Origin: JACDAN01 sp963801855
GTDB lineage: Bacteria; Actinomycetota; Thermoleophilia; Gaiellales; Gaiellaceae
Length of the DNA stretch: 64,000 nt
Assembly (NCBI GenBank): GCA_963801855.1
Contig: CAWDGK010000003.1
Location: 62,001-126,000, forward strand
Direction: 5' to 3'
Part shown: positions 17,437 to 25,816 of the stretch, piece after piece
Layout: each line of letters opens with the position of its first letter
Position numbering within the stretch: the stretch's first letter is position 1
Made by a program: the position numbers and the translations under genes
The notes under the pieces: generated by a model
The model's database searches: none
What the model was told of the DNA's origin: nothing
Seen by the model: only the letters and a program-made list of their open reading frames with translations

Positions 17437-18972
17437 CTAGAGGTCTCGGGGCTTCAGGTCCTTCGTCGTCGGGCCCTGGATCGCCCGGCCGTCGGCTGCG
17501 TAGCGGGAGCCGTGGCAAGGGCAGTCCCAGCTCCGTTCGGCGGAGTTCCAGTCGACGTGGCAGTACAGATGGGGACAGATCGGAGAGAAGCCGTGGACGG
17601 TGCCGTCGTCGTCCCGGTAGACCGCGGTTTTCCGGCCGCGGACCCGGACGATCGCCCCTTCACCGCGCCCGACCTCGTCCACCGAGCCCTTGCCGGCGCG
17701 CCGCAGCCGGTCGGCGACGAAGTGGTATCCGGCGCCCGCGTTCTCCTTGACGAGGCTGGCGAGTCCTGACCGGCGCACCATCCGCTTGGAGTCGAAGAGA
17801 TCGGCCCAGGGACTGGTCCTTCCGAGGATCGAGTCGGTGATGATCGACGCGCCCACCGTCCCGTTCGTCATCCCCCACTTGTTGTAGCCCGTCGCTGTGT
17901 AGAGGTGGTCGGCGCCGCGACGGACCCGGCCGATCAGCGGCACCTGGTCGTGCGGCATGTAGTCCTGGGTCGACCACCGGTACTCGACTTCGCCGGCGCC
18001 CGGCCAATGCTTGCGGAGGAACTCCTCGAGCTGGTCGTAGCGCGCGGGCGTGTCGTCCTCGTCGCCGGTCTTGTGGCCGTTGCCGCCCACGTTGATGTAG
18101 AGCTGCCCGCCGTCGCTCATCGTCCGGATCGACCTCGTCGGCGTGCCGGCGTTCAGGAACATGCCGTCGGGCGCCTGCTCGAGATCGATCGGCGCGGCGA
18201 TCGCATAGCTCCGGTGCGGGTAGGTCTTGGCGAAGAAGAGGCCGCGGTCGAGGATCGGGAGGTGCGTTGCGACGACGACGTCCTTCGCGCGCACGACGCC
18301 CTGCTCCGTGATCACCTCACACGGTTCGCCGTGCTTGACGGTCTGGACGCGCGAGTTCTCGAAGACGTGGCTGCCGTCGCCCGAGATCGTCGCCGCCAGT
18401 GCGAGGAGGTACTTGCGCGGGTGGAATTGCGCCTGGTTCTCGAGCCGGACGGCGGCGGTGACCGGGTACGGAAGCGGTGTCTCGCGCACGAGGCTCGACG
18501 GGAGACCGGCAGCCTGCTCGGCGTCGACCTCCTCCTTCACCTGCGCCGCCTGCTCCTCGTCCTCGGCGTACGCGTAGTTCGCCTTGCGCTCGAAGTCGCA
18601 GTCGATCGCGTCCTCCTCGACGAACTGCGCGATCCGCTCGATCGCCGCCTGGTTGGCCGTGGCATAGGTTCGGGCGCCGTCCTCGCCGAAGGCCTTCCGG
18701 ATCTTCGTGTAGCCGAGCCCGTGGCCGGATGTGACCTTGGCGGTCGTGTAGCCCGTCGCGCCATGGACGATTCGGCGCGAGTCCAGGAGCGCGACGGTCT
18801 TTCCCTCCCGCTTCAGGAGGACGGCGGCGGTGATCCCGGTGATTCCGGCCCCGACGACGGCGACGTCGACGTCGATTCCGTCGGTCAGAGCCGGGTAGTC
18901 GGTCTCCGGCGTCGTCCCGATCCAGAAGGACGGTCCTCCCTGCGTCATGAGTGTGTCTTGGGCGCTCGTCAT
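17437..18972 (-). CDS. FAD-dependent oxidoreductase with C-terminal Rieske [2Fe-2S] domain
   Basis: 511 residues. A DAO-type flavoprotein (VAVVGAGITGITAAVLL Rossmann motif at about residues 36-52, GYNKWGMTNG near 385) is fused to a Rieske domain whose ligands are visible as CPHLYCHV and CPCHGSRY near the C-terminus. This arrangement is common in actinobacteria and firmicutes as a glycine/D-amino-acid oxidase-like deaminating family, but its substrate is not known. The C-terminal QGPTTKDLKP is typical. ATG at 18972; TAGTGA 6 nt upstream is a poor -10 match. Divergent from the amidohydrolase. Confidence 0.88.
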   Translation of the reverse strand: MTSAQDTLMTQGGPSFWIGTTPETDYPALTDGIDVDVAVVGAGITGITAAVLLKREGKTVALLDSRRIVHGATGYTTAKVTSGHGLGYTKIRKAFGEDGARTYATANQAAIERIAQFVEEDAIDCDFERKANYAYAEDEEQAAQVKEEVDAEQAAGLPSSLVRETPLPYPVTAAVRLENQAQFHPRKYLLALAATISGDGSHVFENSRVQTVKHGEPCEVITEQGVVRAKDVVVATHLPILDRGLFFAKTYPHRSYAIAAPIDLEQAPDGMFLNAGTPTRSIRTMSDGGQLYINVGGNGHKTGDEDDTPARYDQLEEFLRKHWPGAGEVEYRWSTQDYMPHDQVPLIGRVRRGADHLYTATGYNKWGMTNGTVGASIITDSILGRTSPWADLFDSKRMVRRSGLASLVKENAGAGYHFVADRLRRAGKGSVDEVGRGEGAIVRVRGRKTAVYRDDDGTVHGFSPICPHLYCHVDWNSAERSWDCPCHGSRYAADGRAIQGPTTKDLKPRDL

Positions 18973-19007
18973 GGCGGCTCACTACCTGTTCGCCCCGGAA
19001 CGGAAAC

Positions 19008-19013
19008 TAGATT
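19008..19013 (+). promoter_or_regulatory. -10 element of the amidohydrolase gene
   Basis: TAGATT, 7 nt before the ATG at 19021. Confidence 0.55.
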
Positions 19014-19020
19014 GTCCCCG

Positions 19021-20556
19021 ATGATCCTGGAGCGCGGAATCGTCCGCACGCTCGAGCCGTCCCTCCCGACCGCCTCCGCGCTGGCGATCGCCGGCGACCG
19101 GATCGCCGGCGGCGTCGGGACGCACGAGCGGGCTCTGCCGGGCCCCGAGCGGGTCGATCTCGGCGGCCGGTGCGTCGTCCCCGGTTTCTCGGACGCGCAC
19201 GTCCATTTCCCGACCTGGGCTCTCGCGCAGCGGGAGGTCCGGCTCGAGGGTGTCGGGTCGGTGGAAGAGGCGGTGGCGCGAGTCCGTGACGGCCTCGGCT
19301 CGATTCGTGAGGGCGGCTGGCTTCGCGGCCGCGGCTGGCGCGACGCCGGCTGGCCGACACGGCCGACGAGGGAGGCGCTGGACGAGGCCGCCGGCGACGT
19401 GCCGGTCGCGTTGCTCGCGCAGGATTCGCACTCGCTCTGGCTGAACTCGGCGGCGCTGGCGAGGGCGAATGGGAATCTCGAGGTCGAGGGTGGAGTCGTC
19501 GAGCGGGACGCCTCAGGTGAGCCGACCGGGATCCTCCGCGAGGAAGCCTGCTGGATCTTTCGCGACCGCCACATCGAGATCGCCGATTCCGAGCACATCG
19601 AGGCCATGCGGGCGGGGCTGCGGATCGCGGCTTCCAGAGGCGTCACCGCGGTTCACGACAAGGACGGCTGGATCGGCGCGCTGCGGTTCTGGCAGGCACT
19701 CGCCGCCGACAGCGCGCTGACGCTTCGCGTCTGGCAGTCGGCCCCCGCCGAGCAGCTCGAAGAGCTGAACGATCTCGGGATCCGAAGTGGCTTCGGCAAC
19801 GACATGCTCCGGCTCGGCTACCTAAAAGCCTTCATGGACGGGACGCTCGGCTCGCAGACCGCGAGGATGCTCGATGGCACCGGCGTCCAGATCACGAGCA
19901 AGGAATTGCTGGTCGACATCGTTCGGCAGGCTGCCCCTGCCGGCTGGCCCGTCGCGGTTCACGCGATCGGAGACCTCGCGAACCGAGAGGCGCTCGACGC
20001 CTTCGAGGAGACGCGCGAGGAGTGGGCGCCGCTCGGGCTTCGGCACCGCATCGAGCACGCGCAGCTCCTGGCGCCGGAGGATGTCGGGCGCTTCGCCGCG
20101 ATCGGGGTCGCAGCCTCGGTCCAGTTCAGCCATGCGCCGTCCGACCGGGACATCGCGGACAGGTTCTGGGCGGGCAAGACCGACTGCGCCTACGCGTACC
20201 GGTCGTTGTGGGAATCGGGCGCGGTCGTCGTGAACGGCTCGGACGCGCCGATCGAAGAGCTCGACCCGCTCGCGGGAATCCGAGCGGGCGTCCTTCGCAC
20301 GCTCGACGAGCGCCCGGCCTGGCATCCCGAACAAACGCTGAGCGTGGAGCAGGCGTTCCACGCAACCTGCGTGACCCCGGCCTGGCTCTCCTACGACGAG
20401 CACCGGCGCGGAAAGCTCATCCCCGGCTACCTCGCAGACCTCGTCGTGCTCGATCGCGATCCGTTCGCGCTCGACCCCGAGGAGCTGGCGGAGGTCCAGG
20501 TCGTTGCCACGATGCTCGGCGGCCGCTGGACGCACAACCCGCCGCCCTGGGACTAG
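19021..20556 (+). CDS. amidohydrolase family 3 protein (YtcJ-like)
   Basis: 511 residues of the metal-dependent amidohydrolase superfamily. DAHVHF (HXH metal pair) is at about residues 59-64, HAIGDLANREAL and RIEHAQLL supply further His ligands, and GSDAPIEELDPLAGI carries the late Asp. The segment RMLDGTGVQI and the C-terminal GYLADLVVLDRDPF are typical of family 3 (exoenzyme regulatory AepA-like) members, which hydrolyse C-N bonds in unknown small molecules. A much longer plus-strand ORF extends upstream, but that part is antisense to the FAD/Rieske gene; ATG 19021 has the leaderless -10. Confidence 0.87.
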   Translation: MILERGIVRTLEPSLPTASALAIAGDRIAGGVGTHERALPGPERVDLGGRCVVPGFSDAHVHFPTWALAQREVRLEGVGSVEEAVARVRDGLGSIREGGWLRGRGWRDAGWPTRPTREALDEAAGDVPVALLAQDSHSLWLNSAALARANGNLEVEGGVVERDASGEPTGILREEACWIFRDRHIEIADSEHIEAMRAGLRIAASRGVTAVHDKDGWIGALRFWQALAADSALTLRVWQSAPAEQLEELNDLGIRSGFGNDMLRLGYLKAFMDGTLGSQTARMLDGTGVQITSKELLVDIVRQAAPAGWPVAVHAIGDLANREALDAFEETREEWAPLGLRHRIEHAQLLAPEDVGRFAAIGVAASVQFSHAPSDRDIADRFWAGKTDCAYAYRSLWESGAVVVNGSDAPIEELDPLAGIRAGVLRTLDERPAWHPEQTLSVEQAFHATCVTPAWLSYDEHRRGKLIPGYLADLVVLDRDPFALDPEELAEVQVVATMLGGRWTHNPPPWD

Positions 20557-20562
20557 CCCCGC

Positions 20563-21905
20563 TCAGTCTTTGAGCTTCGCGAAGTCGCGGAAGAGCTCCT
20601 TCGCCGACTCGACTGCCAGTGGAATGTGGTCGACGCGAAGGCGCTCGTTCGGGGAATGGATGTTTCCCTCGGGCAGGTCGAAGCCCGTGATGATCGTGGG
20701 AATGCCCTTGCCGGCGAGCGCTGGCACGATCGGCAGGGTTCCGCCGACGCGGATCAGAAGCGGTCTCGCCCCCACGACCCGCTCGAACGCGTCCTGCCCC
20801 AGCCTGATCGCGGGCGAGTCGGGCGGAATCAGGCCCGGAGCGGCGCTCGACCAGCGCTCGACCTCGACATCTGCGCCCTCCGGTGCCGATTCCCGGAGAA
20901 GCCGCTCGAAGACCGGAGCGATCGCGTCGGGATCCTGTCCGGGTGCGAGCCGGATCGAGACGTTCGCCTCGGCGAAGACCGGCAGCACCGTCTTCTGAAG
21001 AGTCGGCTCGCCGCCGACGAAGCCGTTCACGGTCACCGCCGGCTCGCCCCAGGTTCGGGAGTAGAACTCGTCAGCTGCACCCCTGTCCGACGGCCGCGCC
21101 CCGCCTTCCGCCAGCATCTCCGCTCCCGGCTCGAGCTCCTGCCAGGCGCTCTCCTCTTCCTCAGAGGGCGGCACAAGCCCCTCGCGAAGCGGCTCGGGCA
21201 GGAGCCCGTTCTCGCCCGGAAGAACGCCGCGAAGCGTTGCCAGCAGCGCGTCTGTCGAGCTGAGCGCGGCGCCGCCGAAAACGCCCGAGTGGAGATCACG
21301 CTCGCCTGTGCGCACGCGAACGTGGAAGTAGACGAGGCCGCGCGTGGCCACGTGGAAGACCGGCGCGCCCGGCCGGAGCATCGCCGAGTCGAAGATGACT
21401 GCCGCGTCCGCTCCCCGCTCGTCCTGCTCGATGAACTCGACGACCTGATGTCCGCCGGTCTCCTCTTCGCCGTCACACACGAACCGGACGTTCACCGGCA
21501 GCTCGCCGGCGCCGGCGAGCGTCTTCGGCCGCCTTCAGGAGACAGTAGAGCTGGCCCTTGTCGTCGGCGGTGCCGCGCGCATACAGCCAGCCGTCCCGAA
21601 CCGTCGGCTCGAACGGGTCGCTCTCCCACGCCTCGAGCGGCTCGGGCGGCTGGACGTCGAAGTGGCCGTAACAGAGCACGGTCGGCGCGTCGTCAGCGCC
21701 CGACGACGCGCGAACCTCGCCAACGACGAGCGGAAACGTCGGAGTCTCCGACGAGCTCGGCCTCGCCGCCCATCTCCCGAATGAACGCGGCCACCCACTC
21801 GGCGGCCACGCGCACATCGTCCTTGCGCTCGGGGTCGGCGCTGATCGAAGGGATGCGGAGAAGCTCGGAGAGCTCCTCCATCCACTGCTGCGGAACGTCA
21901 GCCAC
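20563..21905 (-). CDS. M20 family dipeptidase/metallopeptidase (two apparent frameshifts)
   Basis: A zinc exopeptidase of the M20 family read in three frames. Segment 1 (from GTG 21905) gives MADVPQQWMEELSELLRIPSISADP. After about 21748, with one extra base, VGEVRAS and CYGHFDVQPPEPLEAW supply the His-X-Asp metal pair, then GRGTADDKGQ-like ARGTADDKGQLYCLLKA. After about 21520, with another extra base, ELPVNVRFVCDGEEETGG supplies the catalytic Glu and metal Glu. The rest (DLHSGVFGG, TLPIVPALAGKGIPTI, SPNERL) matches Xaa-His/peptidase T-like dipeptidases. About 447 residues in all, a normal length. TAGACT lies 8 nt before the GTG. Confidence 0.83.
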
Positions 21906-21913
21906 GACGGGCG

Positions 21914-21919
21914 AGTCTA
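21914..21919 (-). promoter_or_regulatory. -10 element of the M20 peptidase gene
   Basis: TAGACT on the minus strand, 8 nt before the GTG at 21905. Confidence 0.5.
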
Positions 21920-21935
21920 TTCAGTCGCCGCCGGC

Positions 21936-21960
21936 GCGGAACGGGCTTTGCCCGTTCCGC
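21936..21960 (-). terminator. perfect 11-bp hairpin between sigma factor and peptidase genes
   Basis: Inverted repeat with 11-bp arms and a TTT loop (arm GCGGAACGGGC). It lies downstream of the sigma factor and upstream of the peptidase promoter, both on the minus strand. There is no T-run, so a factor-independent terminator role is only likely, not certain. Confidence 0.45.
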
Positions 21961-21993
21961 TCCCAAGAACTTTCGCCGATCCGCCTCCGGTAC

Positions 21994-23193
21994 TCAGCGG
22001 TCATCCGCGCCGCGCGGCGCGAGAGCGCCGCCCGGCTTCCGGACCGTCGCGGAAAGTCGCAAGACTTTCCGCGAAAGCTCAGGCGACTCGCAGCTTCTGC
22101 GAGTCGCTGAGAGCGCCCGAAGCTTCTTCAGGCTCTGGTTCTCGATCTGCCGGATCCGCTCGCGGGTGACCTGGAACGTCCGGCCGACCTCGTCGAGCGT
22201 TCGCGGCTGCTCGCCGTTCAACCCATAGCGAAGCTCGAGCACCCGCCGCTCTCGCTCGGAGAGCGTGTGGAGGATCTTCACGAGCGCCTCCTTGCGCAGG
22301 ACGTCCTCGGCAACCTCGTCGGGCTGGGGAGCCAGCTCGTCGGTGATGAAGTGCCCGAACTCGGACTCCTCGTCGTCACCGACCGGCTTCTCGAGCGAGA
22401 TCGGCGTCTGCGCACTGCGCCGGATCTGGTCGACCTCGTCGATCGTGAGGTCGAGCTCCAACGCAATCTCGTTCGAGGACGGCTCGCGGCCGCGCTCGGC
22501 CCGGAGCTTGCGCTCGGTGCGAAGGATCTTGTTCAGCTTCTCGACCACGTGAACCGGCATGCGGATCGTGCGCGCCTTGTCGGCGAGCGCCCGCGCGACT
22601 GCCTGGCGGATCCACCACGTCGCATACGTCGAGAACTTGAAGCCCTTGCGGTGGTCGAACTTCTCGGCGGCGCGAACGAGGCCGATCGTGCCCTCCTGGA
22701 TCAGGTCGAGGAACGGCAGCCCCTGGTTCCGGTAGCGCTTCGCGATCGAGACGACGAGCCGGAGGTTCGCCTCGACCATCTCCTGCTTGGCCCGATGGTC
22801 GCCGCGCTCGATCCGCTTCGCGAGCTCGATCTCCTGAGCGGCGGTCAGCAAGCTCACCTTCCCGATGTCCTTGAGGAAGAGCTGCAGCGCCTCCGTGGAG
22901 ACCTCGCGCTCGTCCACCTCCGCCTCGACTTCCTCGGCGGCCTTCTCGACGACCTCGATGTGCAGCTCGTCGAGCTTGACGTGCAGCTCGTCGACCTGGG
23001 CCGGCTCGAGCTCGAGCTCGTCGACCGCGACGGCCAACTCCTCGGAGGCCAGCTGCCCCGTCTCCTGTGCGCTCGCGATGAGCGCCTCGAAAATCCCCTC
23101 GGCGGGCGGTGCCTGCCCCGCGACTCCCACTTGCTCCACCCGGTACCCCTCTCGTTCCGGTCGGTTCTCTTTCCCCAAAACCTGCTCGAACAT
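21994..23193 (-). CDS. principal-type RNA polymerase sigma-70 factor (RpoD/SigA group)
   Basis: Sigma-70 with regions 1.2 to 4.2: LFLKDIGKVSLLTAAQEIELAKRIE (1.2), EANLRLVVSIAKRY and LPFLDLIQEGTIGL (2.1-2.2), the -10-recognition helix GFKFSTYATWWIRQAVARAL (2.3-2.4), region 3, and LSERERRVLELRYGL with VTRERIRQIENQSLKKLRAL (4.2). I start at ATG 23193 because GGAAGG lies 7 nt upstream (23201-23206), rather than at the upstream GTG 23244. As read, the protein ends with an atypical 35-residue tail. If one TC dinucleotide near 22109-22113 is removed, the end becomes LSDSQKLRVA followed by a stop at 22079, the normal RpoD C-terminus. The true 3' end is therefore probably 22079. The acidic N-terminal region (about 60-110) is also typical of primary sigma factors. 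Confidence 0.9.
   Translation of the reverse strand: MFEQVLGKENRPEREGYRVEQVGVAGQAPPAEGIFEALIASAQETGQLASEELAVAVDELELEPAQVDELHVKLDELHIEVVEKAAEEVEAEVDEREVSTEALQLFLKDIGKVSLLTAAQEIELAKRIERGDHRAKQEMVEANLRLVVSIAKRYRNQGLPFLDLIQEGTIGLVRAAEKFDHRKGFKFSTYATWWIRQAVARALADKARTIRMPVHVVEKLNKILRTERKLRAERGREPSSNEIALELDLTIDEVDQIRRSAQTPISLEKPVGDDEESEFGHFITDELAPQPDEVAEDVLRKEALVKILHTLSERERRVLELRYGLNGEQPRTLDEVGRTFQVTRERIRQIENQSLKKLRALSATRRSCESPELSRKVLRLSATVRKPGGALAPRGADDR
22006..22021. repeat. 16-bp GC palindrome
   Basis: Perfect 16-bp palindrome (CGCGCCGC and its complement) in the 3' tail of the sigma factor ORF, beyond the inferred true stop. Confidence 0.3.
22047..22074 (-). terminator. 12-bp hairpin just after the inferred sigma factor stop
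   Basis: Perfect 12-bp stem with GCAA tetraloop, starting 5 nt after the inferred stop codon at 22079. The position and the stable tetraloop suggest a transcription terminator or mRNA 3'-end stabiliser. No U-tract follows. Confidence 0.5.
22083..22107 (-). repeat. 11-bp inverted repeat at the 3' end of the sigma factor gene
   Basis: Perfect 11-bp arms with a 3-nt loop. In the inferred reading frame these bases encode SDSQKLRVA, the end of the sigma factor, so the hairpin lies inside the coding sequence. Confidence 0.4.
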
Positions 23194-23271
23194 GTCGCAT
23201 CCTTCCAAAGGACCTCCGGAACCGCCATAGGCCGACCGGCCCATCTTTCGGTTCGCTGGTCCTATCGTCGA

Positions 23272-24228
23272 TCAGCGTTCTTTCACGACTTCTAGACGGT
23301 CGAGGAGCCGTTTTGCTTCCAGGGAGAGCGGAGGGCCCAGGCGTGTCGCCCGCGTCAGTTGGCGCGTCGCCTCCGGCACGTCGCCGAGCCAGAGGAGCAG
23401 GAGCCCGAGGTGGAAACGCACGGTGCCCGCCCTCGGAAAGCGCCTCGCGAGCGGGCCGAGGCGGGAGAACGCCCGTTCGGGATGCTCCTTGTCGAAGCGG
23501 CCGACAGCATTGGCGACCTGCGCGTCCGGGCTCTCGGGCGCCAACCGGGCCGCAGCGGTGAACTGCCGGAGCGCCGAGACGGGCCGGTCGAGCCGCTGGA
23601 GCGCGACCCCGAACAGGAGCTTTGCGCGGGCGTCGGGCTCTCGGGCCATGCGCCGAAGCGCTTTGAACTGACCCGGAGCGTCGAGCCGGCTCACCGACGC
23701 CGGCCCCCGGAAGCCGGGGACGAAGGTCGGCAGGCCGGGTGGAAACCGCCGGAAGAGCAGATCGCCGGCTCGTACGGCGAACGCCGTATCCGGATCCCGC
23801 TCCCGGGCTGCGCGCCAGGCCTCGACGGCGCCGTTCCCGTCGCCGCTCCAGAAACGTGCCAAACCGAGGTGGAACTGCACGGCGCCGCTCCGCGGGTGAA
23901 GCACGGCAAGCTCCTCCAACCGCTCGAGGCTCCCCTCGGGCCAGGCGGAGATCGCCTCGGCTGCCTCCGCCTGAAGAGAGCCCTGCCCGGCGAAGAGGCG
24001 GCGAGCCTGCTCGCGGCGGCCGGCCGAGTGAAGCTGACCGGCTCGCCGCAGTGCCCGGGCCTCGGGATCAGTGCGGACGCCGAGGTCGAGCAGGACGGGC
24101 GGTGCGCCTCGAGGCCTCGCGGCCTCCGGCTCGTCGTCTCCACTGAAGTACGTCAGCCCGCCGGCGACCCCGAAGGCCGCGGCAAGGGCCGTCGCGAGGA
24201 CGAGCAGCACACGTGAGCGCCGGGTCAT
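23272..24228 (-). CDS. membrane-anchored TPR-repeat protein
   Basis: 318 residues. One N-terminal hydrophobic segment (about 7-28, RVLLVLATALAAAFGVAGGL) is followed by a helical repeat region outside the membrane, with TPR-like units around AVQFHLGLARFWSGDGNGAVEAW, AKLLFGVALQRLDRPVSAL and VRFHLGLLLLWLGDVPEAT. There is no lipobox Cys. Its role is unknown; TPR proteins usually bind partner proteins. It is 78 nt upstream of the sigma factor on the same strand and may be co-transcribed, although the sigma gene has its own Shine-Dalgarno. TACCGT 8 nt before the ATG. Confidence 0.75.
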   Translation of the reverse strand: MTRRSRVLLVLATALAAAFGVAGGLTYFSGDDEPEAARPRGAPPVLLDLGVRTDPEARALRRAGQLHSAGRREQARRLFAGQGSLQAEAAEAISAWPEGSLERLEELAVLHPRSGAVQFHLGLARFWSGDGNGAVEAWRAARERDPDTAFAVRAGDLLFRRFPPGLPTFVPGFRGPASVSRLDAPGQFKALRRMAREPDARAKLLFGVALQRLDRPVSALRQFTAAARLAPESPDAQVANAVGRFDKEHPERAFSRLGPLARRFPRAGTVRFHLGLLLLWLGDVPEATRQLTRATRLGPPLSLEAKRLLDRLEVVKER

Positions 24229-24236
24229 GAGGGCTC

Positions 24237-24242
24237 ACGGTA
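24237..24242 (-). promoter_or_regulatory. -10 element of the TPR-protein gene
   Basis: TACCGT on the minus strand, 8 nt before the ATG at 24228. Confidence 0.45.
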
Positions 24243-24260
24243 TCCCGATGGCTCGCGGGC

Positions 24261-24266
24261 TATCCT
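24261..24266 (+). promoter_or_regulatory. -10 element of the rhodanese-E1 gene
   Basis: TATCCT, 6 nt before the ATG at 24273; divergent from the TPR-protein promoter in a 44-nt gap. Confidence 0.5.
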
Positions 24267-24272
24267 CGCCTC

Positions 24273-25410
24273 ATGGCCGGAACGACACGCCGCCGGGAGA
24301 TCTCGGCGCGCGACACGCCCCAGTCCGTCGAAGGGAGCGGTGCGCTCCTCGTGGACGTTCGAAGCGACGAGGAGTGGCGGCTCGCCCACATCCCCGGCGC
24401 GATCCACGTCCCGCTGTCGCAGCTCGAGGCAAGGCTCCCCGCGGTCGCGCCCGACCGCAAGCGCCCGATCGTCACCTACTGCGCCGTCGGCGCCCGCTCG
24501 CTGCACGCACTCCCGACCCTCGACGAGCTCGGCTACGAGGACGCCGTCTCGATGGCGGGGGGAATCGTCGCCTGGCAGGAGCTCGGCTATCCGGTCGAGT
24601 CGGAGAGCGGCCTCGACGCGGAGAAGCGCGAGCGCTACAGCCGGCATCTGCTGATCCCCGAGGTCGGCGAAGAGGGACAGGCAAAGCTGCTCGAGACGAG
24701 CATCCTCCTGATCGGCGCCGGAGGCCTCGGGTCGCCGTCGGCGCTCTACCTCGCCGCAGCCGGAGTCGGGCGGATCGGGATCGTGGACGACGACGTCGTC
24801 GACTCCTCCAACCTCCAACGGCAAGTCCTGCACTCGACCGCGGGCCTCGGGGAGCTCAAGGCGCGCTCGGCCAAAGCCGCGCTCGAGGCGCTGAACCCGG
24901 ACGTCGACGTCGTGACCTACGAGGAGCGGCTGACTTCGGAGAACGTCGACCGGATCCTCGGCGAGGGCTGGGATCTCGTGGTCGACGGGGCCGACAACTT
25001 CCCGACCCGGTATCTGCTGAACGACGCCTCCGTCTGGCACGACATTCCGATCGTCCACGGGTCCATCTATCGGTTCGAGGGCCAGGTCACGGTGTTCAAG
25101 CCGCGCGAGGGCCCGTGCTACCGGTGCCTCTTCCCGCAACCGCCGCCACCCGAGCTGGCACCGAGCTGCGCGGAGGGAGGGGTGCTTGGGTGTTCTCCCC
25201 GGCGTGGTCGGCTCGCTGCAGGCAAACGAGGCGCTGAAGCTTGCACTCGGGATCGGCGAGCCGGCGATCGGACGGCTCCTGCTCTTCGACGCACTCGCGG
25301 CGCGCCTCGACGAGGTGCAGGTCCGGCGTGACCCCGACTGCCCTGTCTGCGGTGTCGAGCCGACCATCACCGAGTACGTCGACTACGCAGCGTTCTGCTC
25401 GGCGCGATGA
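24273..25410 (+). CDS. rhodanese-ThiF/MoeB E1-like adenylyltransferase fusion (one apparent frameshift)
   Basis: An N-terminal rhodanese domain (LLVDVRSDEEWRLAHIPGA, active-site loop YCAVGARS with its Cys at about residue 70) is fused to a ThiF/MoeB/HesA-type E1 domain. The E1 part has YSRHLLIPEVGEEGQ, the nucleotide loop LLIGAGGLGSPSALYL, DDDVVDSSNLQRQ, DGADNFPTRYLLND and GPCYRCLFP. One extra T near 25185 breaks the frame; protein resumes as VLPGVVGSLQANEALKL and ends with CPVCG, giving both CXXC zinc pairs. It should adenylate the C-terminus of a ThiS/MoaD-like carrier and pass sulfur from the rhodanese. In MoeZ-type proteins the rhodanese is C-terminal; here the order is reversed. Confidence 0.85.
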
Positions 25411-25441
25411 CGACGGTCCCGTCGACGGAGCACGTGGTCTG

Positions 25442-25816
25442 GTGGTAGTTCCGGTTGAGATTCGGGAGGCGCTGACCGCTCACGCGAGACAGGAGGCGCC
25501 GAACGAGGCCTGCGGCCTGGTGGCGTTCCGCGACGGCGTCGCCGAGCGCTACCTACCCGGCGAGAACGCCCTGGCAAGCCCATATCGCTTCGAGCTTCGC
25601 CCGCATGATCCCGCGGATTTCTTCCTCGAGGACGAAGGCTACGAGCTGGCCGTCTTTCACTCCCACCCGGAGAGTGAGCCCCGACCTTCGCGGACGGACG
25701 TCGAGAACATCGGGCTCTGGGAGGGCCGTCCGTATCTGATCCTTCGGGCCGATACGCAGGAGCTCGCAGGCTGGCGGATCGCAAACGGCGGTATCGAGGG
25801 GCTGGCGATCGAGTGA
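25442..25816 (+). CDS. JAMM/Mov34 (M67) metalloprotease, Mec-like
   Basis: About 124 residues from GTG 25442. The JAMM metal site is intact: a conserved Glu in NEACGLVAF, then HSHPESEPRPSRTD (H-X-H-P and the Ser/Asp ligands). Bacterial members (Mec) cut amino acids off the C-terminus of sulfur-carrier proteins. Placement directly after the E1/rhodanese gene supports a role in sulfur transfer, for instance cysteine made on a carrier. No carrier gene is seen nearby. Its stop overlaps the next gene (GTGA). Confidence 0.85.
   Translation: MVVPVEIREALTAHARQEAPNEACGLVAFRDGVAERYLPGENALASPYRFELRPHDPADFFLEDEGYELAVFHSHPESEPRPSRTDVENIGLWEGRPYLILRADTQELAGWRIANGGIEGLAIE

Noticed and set aside
17905..20556. 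883-residue plus-strand ORF
   Set aside because: Only the part from ATG 19021 is the amidohydrolase; the first 370 residues are antisense to the FAD/Rieske gene.
21473..25410. Programmed frameshifting in the M20 peptidase and the rhodanese-E1 genes
   Set aside because: No slippery heptamer with a downstream structure, and similar breaks occur in many unrelated genes of the window; sequence error is simpler.
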